Positions 57,461-64,000 of a stretch of 64,000 nt of DNA are shown piece after piece. The stretch is taken from positions 1-64,000 of the forward strand of contig NZ_JWIC01000005.1 of NCBI RefSeq assembly GCF_000814765.1, given 5' to 3'. Under the pieces are notes generated by a model. It was given only the letters and a program-made list of their open reading frames with translations. It was not told the origin of the DNA and did no database searches. Each line of letters opens with the position of its first letter. Position 1 is the first letter of the stretch. A program made the position numbers and the translations under genes. This DNA is from Pseudoalteromonas luteoviolacea (GTDB taxonomy: Bacteria; Pseudomonadota; Gammaproteobacteria; Enterobacterales; Alteromonadaceae).

Positions 57461-59056
57461 TTAAATTCTAAATCGGTTCCTAAGACCTAAACCTATTAAA
57501 AAGATAAATATAAATGAGCAGAATGAGTGAAAATAGCCATACATAACGTAGCTCTCTGGTATATCGTTGCTAAATATCTTTTTAATATTGTTACTTCGGG
57601 CATCTTTAGAGATAGCCATGAAAGGTGTAACAGTAGCCACTGATATAACAATCGCAGTGGTTAGCTGAACATCTTTTTTTGAATCTGCATAACTTATGGT
57701 AACGTGAGAAAATACAAAAATGCTCATCATCAAAAACACAAATGGCCTAAATATACTTTGACCATAATTGCTGGTTAACGAGTAAAAAGAGTCCAGTATT
57801 GATTGCCATGGATTTAATGCTATCCACCTGCTAGCCCTTTGCTCATCAGCATGAAATGCTAAGGCTCTTATTTGATCTTTATTGGACTCAGCTATTTCTT
57901 TTAATCTGCAAAGTCGTTCGGAGTCTAAAGGGTCTATAGCCCTTTCTCCGATGGCACCAACTCCTTCAGCGGTTCTTTTAAGCTGAACTTTTAGTTCGCT
58001 AAGATCTAAATGGTGACTTGTTTTGGTTTGCCTCAAATCGGGGATACAAGTGTAATTACCAGATATTAAAAATAACTTATTAAATGCAGCCCCCCTAAAA
58101 TCAAGTGAAACAACTTCTTCAGAGGAGTTTGGTTTAAACTTAAAAGTAGATTCAAATACAGCATTATTAAATTCGACATGATCACTAAATATCGCTTCGA
58201 GAAAGTCAGCATAACCACCAAAGTTTGCATTGTTAAAATCAGCCGTACTACAAAAAGCCGTATTACTGAAGTTTGCAGAGTTACTAAAGGTTACATCTCT
58301 AAATAGCGCCTCGCCCAAAAAGTTTGCTCCTAAAAAGTCTAAAAGCCCATTGAATTGGGTGCCACCAAAACTAATATCGAAAATAAAATTCGCTTTTGTA
58401 AAATCAACACCATTATTGAAGTTCACTGACACAAAGTCCGCTAAACCTGAGAATCCTGCCCGTTTAAAATTTGCATCGCCACTGAAGGTTGCTCCGGAAA
58501 AGACCGTATAACCGCTGAAAGTTACATTTTTAAAATCTGCACCGCCGCTAAAGATCACTTTTTTAAATCTGGTATGATCGCTGAAGGTTGAGTTGTCAAA
58601 ATACGCGTCGTCGCTGAAAGTTGATTCTATAAAATCTACTTCGCCGCTGAAGCTTGATTCTTGAAAGAACGCATAGGTATTGAAGATTGAATTGCTAAAA
58701 TTCACATCACCTTTGAACGTTGAGTTATTAAAACTCGCAATACCATTGAAAGTTGCTTTGGAAAAATCTGTATCGCCACCAAATATGAACCCCTCAAAGC
58801 AAAATTCCTCTACCTCATCAAATAAAGTCTCCTCCTGAGTATTAAAATAATCAGGAAAATGCTTTTTTAATTTTTGGTTATCAAAAATCACATGAGCAAA
58901 GCTAACTTCAGCTCCGGGGTTTTCTTCCATCCATTGATTCCAAGCGTCTTTTCCTTTAAGCCAAAGAAGAAGCGCATTTTCACCCCAAAGGGACACCGGC
59001 TCATCTAATTGCGCTTCTTGTGCTAGGAGTTTTCCTAAATCCAATTCCTTTTCCAT
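57461..59056 (-). CDS. Membrane-anchored pentapeptide-repeat protein, copy A
   Basis: 531 aa. A short N-terminal domain (LLLWLKGKDAWNQWMEENPG, EVSFAHVIFD), then about 20 ten-residue repeats of the type FxxATFSGxADF (about residues 90-300), i.e. Pentapeptide_3-type turns of a right-handed beta helix. Next a linker (RLCRLKEIAESNKDQIRALA) and a C-terminal membrane part with two or three helices (FVFLMMSIFVFSHVTI; FCSFIFIFLIGLGL) ending NRFRI. A cytosolic beta-helix rod anchored in the inner membrane is the likely shape. Function unknown. Lies 90 bases downstream of copy B in the same direction. Confidence 0.75.
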   Translation of the reverse strand: MEKELDLGKLLAQEAQLDEPVSLWGENALLLWLKGKDAWNQWMEENPGAEVSFAHVIFDNQKLKKHFPDYFNTQEETLFDEVEEFCFEGFIFGGDTDFSKATFNGIASFNNSTFKGDVNFSNSIFNTYAFFQESSFSGEVDFIESTFSDDAYFDNSTFSDHTRFKKVIFSGGADFKNVTFSGYTVFSGATFSGDANFKRAGFSGLADFVSVNFNNGVDFTKANFIFDISFGGTQFNGLLDFLGANFLGEALFRDVTFSNSANFSNTAFCSTADFNNANFGGYADFLEAIFSDHVEFNNAVFESTFKFKPNSSEEVVSLDFRGAAFNKLFLISGNYTCIPDLRQTKTSHHLDLSELKVQLKRTAEGVGAIGERAIDPLDSERLCRLKEIAESNKDQIRALAFHADEQRASRWIALNPWQSILDSFYSLTSNYGQSIFRPFVFLMMSIFVFSHVTISYADSKKDVQLTTAIVISVATVTPFMAISKDARSNNIKKIFSNDIPESYVMYGYFHSFCSFIFIFLIGLGLRNRFRI

Positions 59057-59146
59057 ATTTAATATCTCTTAGAGGTATATTGATTCTATGATACTGATTT
59101 AGAGGGGATATGAAATAAGAAAGTACAACCTCTGTATGGGCTATAT

Positions 59147-60568
59147 TTATATCCTGTATCGATTCCGAAGGCCCAAACCTATTAAGAATATAAAAACAAA
59201 TGAAATGCCAGCATGCGCATAGCTGTATAAACCATAGTCTTCTGGGGGCTTTTGACCATATAACTTCTTAATACCCGCCTCACGCTCTATTTTAGAAATA
59301 GAGATGAACGGTGTCACTGTTGCTATTGATATTGTCAGAGCGGTTTTGAGCTGACCTTCTTCTTTATGTATGTTTTCGGGTTGTTTTAAACTAAATGCTG
59401 CAAACAATATGATCGATAGCACTAGATAAAAGCATGGCCTTGCTAAGCTTTGTCCGTAATTACTTGTAAGCGAATAAAGCATATCTAACATTGATTGCCA
59501 TGAATTTAATACACCCCACCTGCTAGCTCTTTGTTCGTCAGCATGAAATGCTAATGCCCTATTATGATTTTTGTTAGACTCAGCTATTTCTTTTAGTCTA
59601 CAAAGCCGCTCTGAATCTTCGGCATCTATTGCTCTTTCTAGGCCACAATTCTTGATAAATATCCTATTTAACTTGACTGATAGATGGCTTAAATCTACGT
59701 GGTGGCTTGTTTTAGTTAGTCGTAAATCAGGGATACACTCAAAGTGTCCAGAAATAGAGAAAGACTTTTCAAATGAAGCGCCTTTAAAATCAATACTTTT
59801 TATTTTTTCAGAGTTTAGCGGTGAACAATAAAAGGTGTTACCAAAACTAGCATTTCCGAAGTCGACATTACTAAGGAACTGGCAGTTCTTTAGACTAAAC
59901 TCTTTACAAAAACTCGCTCTATTGAATACTGCTCCGCCGAAAAATTTGGCGCGAGTAAAAGAAACGTTATTTTTGAATACAGCTCCGATAAATTGCGTTT
60001 CTTCAAGAAAAACTGAAGATCTAAAGTTTATCGTCTCCCAGACCTCTATCTCATAGAACTCACTTAATGAACCAAAGTTGGCATTAAAAAAATCAGCAAA
60101 GTTCTTAAATTTAACCCTACTAAAATCAACTTCGTTAATAAACTCTACACTAGAAAAATCAGTTCGATCATGAAACTCAGAATTACTAAAATGAACTAAA
60201 TCTTTGAAGCAGGTATGAAAAAAACTTGAAACGCCACTAAATTTTGCATTTCTAAATAGCGCTTTAGAGTGAAACTCAGCACCATCGAAAGAAATGTAAC
60301 CATTAAAGATATACCCAGAAAAATCCACGTAACTTTTAAGCTTTTGTGGCACTGGCCTTTTTCCTTTTAACCGTTCGGATAGTGCCAAATAACTAAACAC
60401 AACTCCTTCAAAACTTACTTCAGCTTCTGGGTGTTTTTTCATCCAATCATTCCAAGCCTCCCTCCCTCTTAGCCATAGAAGTAGAGCTTTATCCCCTTCC
60501 AGCTTATTTAAGCTTTTTGTTTGTGATGTTGTGAGTTGTTCTGAACCCAATTCCTTTCCCATACCCAT
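59147..60568 (-). CDS. Membrane-anchored pentapeptide-repeat protein, copy B
   Basis: 473 aa and the same architecture as copy A: N-terminal LLLWLRGREAWNDWMKKHPE, ten-residue turns (ALFRNAKFSGVSSF, VHFSNSEFHDRTDFSSVEF ...), the linker RLCRLKEIAESNKNHNRALA and a two- or three-helix tail ending NRYRI. It has fewer repeats than A. The near-identical linkers and ends show a tandem duplication followed by divergence of the repeat rods. A second ATG two codons in is an equally good start. Confidence 0.75.
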   Translation of the reverse strand: MGMGKELGSEQLTTSQTKSLNKLEGDKALLLWLRGREAWNDWMKKHPEAEVSFEGVVFSYLALSERLKGKRPVPQKLKSYVDFSGYIFNGYISFDGAEFHSKALFRNAKFSGVSSFFHTCFKDLVHFSNSEFHDRTDFSSVEFINEVDFSRVKFKNFADFFNANFGSLSEFYEIEVWETINFRSSVFLEETQFIGAVFKNNVSFTRAKFFGGAVFNRASFCKEFSLKNCQFLSNVDFGNASFGNTFYCSPLNSEKIKSIDFKGASFEKSFSISGHFECIPDLRLTKTSHHVDLSHLSVKLNRIFIKNCGLERAIDAEDSERLCRLKEIAESNKNHNRALAFHADEQRASRWGVLNSWQSMLDMLYSLTSNYGQSLARPCFYLVLSIILFAAFSLKQPENIHKEEGQLKTALTISIATVTPFISISKIEREAGIKKLYGQKPPEDYGLYSYAHAGISFVFIFLIGLGLRNRYRI

Positions 60569-60733
60569 ATCTCAATATGACAAGCTAAACTATATAATAA
60601 TCTTTTGCGACAAGAGTTAACAGATTGAATTTGAATGGTGAAAAAACTGTGTGAACAAAAGGTGTGAATAGACTTGCGCAACTTATTCAGACAACAACGA
60701 GATGAAGGGAAACACCAGCTCCCCCTACCCAAC

Positions 60734-61144
60734 TCAATTAGCTTGATAAAACTTCTTTGTCATGCCCTGACTTTTTGGTGTCACTAAGCGGTAGCCTAGT
60801 TTTTCGTAAAATACCGGCTCATCAGCGATCATGGATACATACGAGCCTTCAAGCGCTACCGATGTTAAGTATCTATCTATATATTCCATCACTTGTCGAC
60901 CTAAGCCTTGGCCTTGGTATTTTGGGTCAACCGCAACATCTACAATTTCAAAATTACATGCACCATCGCCCACAACTCGTCCCATACCAATTAACTCGCC
61001 ATCATGACGAACAGACACACCGTATAGCGTATTTGGTAAGCCAATTTGGGCTGCTTTTAAGGATTTTGCTGACAAGCCAGCTGTCACGCGCATATCGCAA
61101 TATTCTTGGGGCGTAGGTACATGTTCTTCAATTGTATAATTCAT
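60734..61144 (-). CDS. GNAT-family N-acetyltransferase
   Basis: 136 aa from ATG 61144 (GAGGA before it). Motif A is VDPKYQGQGLGRQVMEYI; the C-terminal end has EPVFYEKLGYRLVTP. Small-molecule or protein acetylation, substrate unknown. Confidence 0.87.
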   Translation of the reverse strand: MNYTIEEHVPTPQEYCDMRVTAGLSAKSLKAAQIGLPNTLYGVSVRHDGELIGMGRVVGDGACNFEIVDVAVDPKYQGQGLGRQVMEYIDRYLTSVALEGSYVSMIADEPVFYEKLGYRLVTPKSQGMTKKFYQAN

Positions 61145-61252
61145 AATCATTCCTCGGTAATACTAGAACGATTATACACATAACTGTATAAATAAACAGT
61201 ACTGTGATTTATTAGCCCATACCCAGCACTGACGGTTAAAATATAGGTTTAG

Positions 61253-61600
61253 TCACGTTGCCAGTTCTGTAATGTGCCACATTTCTCCTGAAGGCCCCCA
61301 AAGGTAGATGATTTTACCCCAGTGTGCTTCTTTGATGGGTTCATACCTTATATCTGTATTTTGTACTTTTTGGATAGAATTAAGTGCCGCTTGAATATCT
61401 GGCAAAATGAGCTGAAACATAAGGTTAGCCTCTGTGCCTATATCGACAGTTTGATATAAAAAGAAGGTACATGTTCCATTACTTATTATGGTCATTTCGT
61501 CATTGGTATCATCACTTTCAAACCCTAGCGCCTCATAAAATGCTTTCGACACATTCAACTCTTTGACTGGAATAAATGGACGAATATCAAGTGAATTCAT
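61253..61600 (-). CDS. VOC-superfamily (bleomycin-resistance-like) protein
   Basis: 115 aa. Begins MNSLDIRPFIPVKELNVSKA and has the two-fold beta-alpha-beta unit, ending GPSGEMWHITEL. Metal or ligand unknown. Confidence 0.83.
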   Translation of the reverse strand: MNSLDIRPFIPVKELNVSKAFYEALGFESDDTNDEMTIISNGTCTFFLYQTVDIGTEANLMFQLILPDIQAALNSIQKVQNTDIRYEPIKEAHWGKIIYLWGPSGEMWHITELAT

Positions 61601-61661
61601 TATCGCTCCTCAAGCATTTAGTACTAACGCTATATTCATTCATTTGGTAACTGCCACATAG

Positions 61662-62168
61662 TTAAACGATAGATTTGCTCAATACATAATTTAAATGTTG
61701 TTCTTCATTTAATACAAAATAAGTCTCTCCGATCTCTTCAAAACCATGGCGGTTATAAAAAGCCCGAGCTCTGGTATTCTTATGATTTACCGTCAGCCAC
61801 ACCCGTTCACAACCCAAATTTTTGCACTCTTTGATGGCAACCTTGAGTAATTGAGAGCCCAATCCTTGTCCAGTAAATGGCTCCTGAATGTAGAGCCTAT
61901 CAAGCTCCGGGGTTGTCGTTTTTGTAATAGGGCAAATACTGGAAAAGTCTAGCGAAATCAAGCCTATTAAATTACCATCACGCTCTGATACAATATATTT
62001 GTAATCATCGGCGCTCAGTTTTTTTGCGATATTTTGAGAAGTAAACTCGCGAAGAACATAGTCCGAAATGGCAGTATTAATCCCTTCAGTGGCGTAATTA
62101 TGCAACCAAACTTGTGCAGACAATACTGCAATATTCGCGCTGTCATCAAAAGTTGCGACTCTACACAT
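61662..62168 (-). CDS. GNAT-family N-acetyltransferase
   Basis: 168 aa, AAGGAAT before the ATG. Motif A: RLYIQEPFTGQGLGSQLLKV; then RVWLTVNHKNTRARAFYNRHGF. Resembles RimI/PaiA-type acetyltransferases. Substrate unknown. Confidence 0.88.
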   Translation of the reverse strand: MCRVATFDDSANIAVLSAQVWLHNYATEGINTAISDYVLREFTSQNIAKKLSADDYKYIVSERDGNLIGLISLDFSSICPITKTTTPELDRLYIQEPFTGQGLGSQLLKVAIKECKNLGCERVWLTVNHKNTRARAFYNRHGFEEIGETYFVLNEEQHLNYVLSKSIV

Positions 62169-62323
62169 ATTCCTTGATCCCCTATCAATGACACACCTAA
62201 CGTTTAAGTGGTTTCCGAAGCAAGTCCGGCCATGATGTTGATTTCCTATTCATCACACACTTATTTCACCTATTCCAATGACTTACTGGCCCGTCATCGC
62301 TGAAAAATGACTCTGCTACGAGT

Positions 62324-63061
62324 CTAATTAGGTATTTCGTGCACCTCACCGACCCAGTGACCATCGCATTTTTGGGCGATAACCAACGCATCTTGCGACT
62401 CCCCAGCTTGTGCAAGCAAATCTCCTTTGAACCATATCGCACTTTTACCTGCCGCGGGTAGACCACCGCTTGGCTTGTTAAAATTCGCTATAGCAACCAA
62501 CATTTGATATTCATCAGAATAACTAGCCCACATTTTCGCATCATTTGCATAACCATTAGGGGTTACCAAAACGCCAGCAACATATATGGATGCTCCAAGC
62601 TCTGAACAAGTCTTTGCATGCGCTGGATTAATCGTGTCTGCACATATGGCATTGGCAATCGATTCTTGCTCGAGTTGAACTAAGTGATATTGATCACCGC
62701 TGCTAAAATATACATCTTCACCTTCATGAAGGTATATCTTTTCGTAAGTTTCAATTTCACCCGTATTATGAATTATCAACAGGCCAATTTTCTCTAACCC
62801 AGTCGATTGAATAGGTGCGCCTATACCAACCGTTATATTGCATTTTATAGCAGCGTCAACAAACGGCGCTAAACGTACATCATCTGGTTTGAAAGCGAGC
62901 TCTTTCGCCAATTCCATTTCATAACCAGTTAAAGACAGCTCGGGAAAAATAAGGTAATTGACGTCATATAAACTGGCTTGATGAATATACCTGAGATGAT
63001 TGACAATATTCGCGTTCACATCTCCTTTAACCGAGCTACTTTGCGCCACCGCTATTTTCAT
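62324..63061 (-). CDS. Carbon-nitrogen hydrolase (nitrilase superfamily)
   Basis: 245 aa. The Glu-Lys-Cys triad is visible: E in FPELSLTGYE, K in EIETYEKIYLHEG, C in IANAICADTINP. The fold starts MKIAVAQSSSVKGDVNAN. Family members cut amide or nitrile C-N bonds; the actual substrate is not evident. Single gene. Confidence 0.9.
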   Translation of the reverse strand: MKIAVAQSSSVKGDVNANIVNHLRYIHQASLYDVNYLIFPELSLTGYEMELAKELAFKPDDVRLAPFVDAAIKCNITVGIGAPIQSTGLEKIGLLIIHNTGEIETYEKIYLHEGEDVYFSSGDQYHLVQLEQESIANAICADTINPAHAKTCSELGASIYVAGVLVTPNGYANDAKMWASYSDEYQMLVAIANFNKPSGGLPAAGKSAIWFKGDLLAQAGESQDALVIAQKCDGHWVGEVHEIPN

Positions 63062-63310
63062 AATTACTACTCATTTTAAACTTTTTAATGTTCATAATCA
63101 GTAATACTGCATGTTGCTTTATAACTTATCAACAACAGATTACCTGTGAAGCACTTCAATCATACGTGTTATTATTTTTTAGACCAGTTATTACCAGAAG
63201 GTCTAACGGTGCTCTCATGAGTTAAATAATTCATTGCGATATTTAATCCTCTTTTTTTGTAATCAAGCGAGAACACAGAGATTAGGTCCATTTGTGTACT
63301 TCACCTAAAA

Positions 63311-63352
63311 ATTGCTTGCTAGGTGAATTTGATCTCCTAACAAGCAATTCAA
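63311..63352 (-). terminator. Terminator after the Hint-domain gene
   Basis: On the minus strand ATTGCTTGTTAGG and CCTAGCAAGCAAT arms (one mismatch) around a ten-base loop, then TTTTTAGG. Confidence 0.75.
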
Positions 63353-63354
63353 TG

Positions 63355-64000
63355 TTAATTAAGGCTGTTTAAATAATCTTGGTGCCAATAGGACGGGATG
63401 CGATTAAGCATGTCATCACGAGAGAAGGACACCTCTTCAAATTCATTTTGCAGTTGTGTTGCCAGATCACCCACCAACAAACCATTTGCAAACATATTAA
63501 ATGTCTCGCCTTCTATGGCATTTGATGCATCGTCTAGACGTGCTAATTTTAGGTTGTATACAGGCTTATCATAAGCAATTTTGTTGACTTTTATGACTAT
63601 GTCCAGTCCAGATTCAGTCATTATCGACTGCCCTAAGTTAACTTTACTCGCCCATATAGACTGCCCAGCTCCAGTTACAACTGGATGTGATTCAGTCAGT
63701 AATAGTGTGGCACCTTTTTGTGTTGTGACTTCAATCATAGGCAATATCTCTGTTCCCACGGAAATATCTGAAATGGTTAATGGTATTTTATGCCCAGGAG
63801 AAAACTGGCTACTACCAAGCACGGTCTCTCCCACTTTTAACTTTTCAAGGGGTTTTTTATCCCCATTAAGCAGGGTGATTTCAGACTCTCCAGCTAAACA
63901 AGAATAAACAACTTGTAGTGGTAGTTGAGAAATATCACTATTTGACGACCCAGGGATATCAAAAGTCCCCGTAATCACTGATAAATCTCTGACGAGTTTA
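63355..64000 (-). CDS. Hint (hedgehog/intein)-domain protein, C-terminal part only
   Basis: The frame is open from the right edge (64000) on the minus strand; the GTG at 63978 is internal. The Hint domain starts at a Cys (YSCLAGESEITLLNGDKKP), followed by KLKVGETVLGSS, ESHPVVTGAGQSIWASKVNLG (the TxxH-like block B region) and a closing VYNLKLARLDDAS ... NMFANGLLVGD. A C-terminal ~30 residues follow to the stop. Such domains self-cleave or end large secreted proteins and toxin-like polymorphic proteins. Whether the N-terminal part is a toxin, adhesin or enzyme lies outside the window. Confidence 0.8.
   Translation of the reverse strand, partial: KLVRDLSVITGTFDIPGSSNSDISQLPLQVVYSCLAGESEITLLNGDKKPLEKLKVGETVLGSSQFSPGHKIPLTISDISVGTEILPMIEVTTQKGATLLLTESHPVVTGAGQSIWASKVNLGQSIMTESGLDIVIKVNKIAYDKPVYNLKLARLDDASNAIEGETFNMFANGLLVGDLATQLQNEFEEVSFSRDDMLNRIPSYWHQDYLNSLN

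Overview
The window looks like a chromosomal segment of a marine gammaproteobacterium, most probably Pseudoalteromonas or a close relative in the Alteromonadales. This rests on its AT-rich DNA, cold-adapted AHA-type chloride-dependent alpha-amylases, an ExoP-like GH3 exo-glucanase lipoprotein, a TIGR01782-type TonB-dependent receptor, a LodA/LodB quinoprotein oxidase pair, and dispersed REP-like hairpins. No rRNA, tRNA or CRISPR array was seen. Products are assigned from recognised motifs and recalled family features; no database search was run.

Layout. 1-2843: end of an NhaP-type cation/proton antiporter with a cyclic-nucleotide-binding-like tail, and a DUF523 protein. 3022-6657: two tandem alpha-amylases behind the same 20-bp operator-like element; the first carries four single-base frameshifts, the second is intact. 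6660-11390: an accessory island in which five small minus-strand gene cassettes, separated by attC-like sites, lie between two long direct repeats made of a 170-bp module plus 152-bp REP-like tandem units. No integrase is in the window, so this is a cluster of attC sites lacking an integrase (CALIN). 11398-13842: a chemoreceptor and a small membrane protein.

13856-26197: a beta-glucan (laminarin) utilisation locus, all on the minus strand. In transcription order it holds a LytS-type kinase, a LytTR regulator, a GH16 lipoprotein with four WDCCGG modules (one frameshift), a TonB receptor, an MFS sugar transporter and a GH3 lipoprotein. The pieces make a complete route: surface cleavage, outer-membrane uptake, exo-hydrolysis, inner-membrane import, and probably local control. 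26453-31898: RNA-related housekeeping genes (trhO, a DEAD-box helicase, cvfB-like), a serine hydrolase, a DUF6435 mini-protein and a VOC protein. 31957-32070 holds a 37-aa peptide gene with a double-glycine leader.

32646-43668: a secreted esterase, an M43 metalloprotease with PKD and GEVED domains, a diguanylate cyclase, a membrane protein, and the lodA-lodB pair expected to make a hydrogen-peroxide-producing CTQ enzyme. 43669-46680: tiny membrane-protein ORFs, dispersed repeats, and an IS1111-type element inserted into the loop of a REP-like palindrome. 46749-63061: mostly small metabolic or resistance-type enzymes (PhzF, PNPOx-like, VOC, GNAT, MazG, CPBP protease, M14 carboxypeptidase, nitrilase), a free-standing mini-FliF-like protein, a second chemoreceptor, and a tandem pair of membrane-anchored pentapeptide-repeat proteins. 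63355-64000: the C-terminal end of a Hint (hedgehog/intein) domain protein that runs off the right edge.
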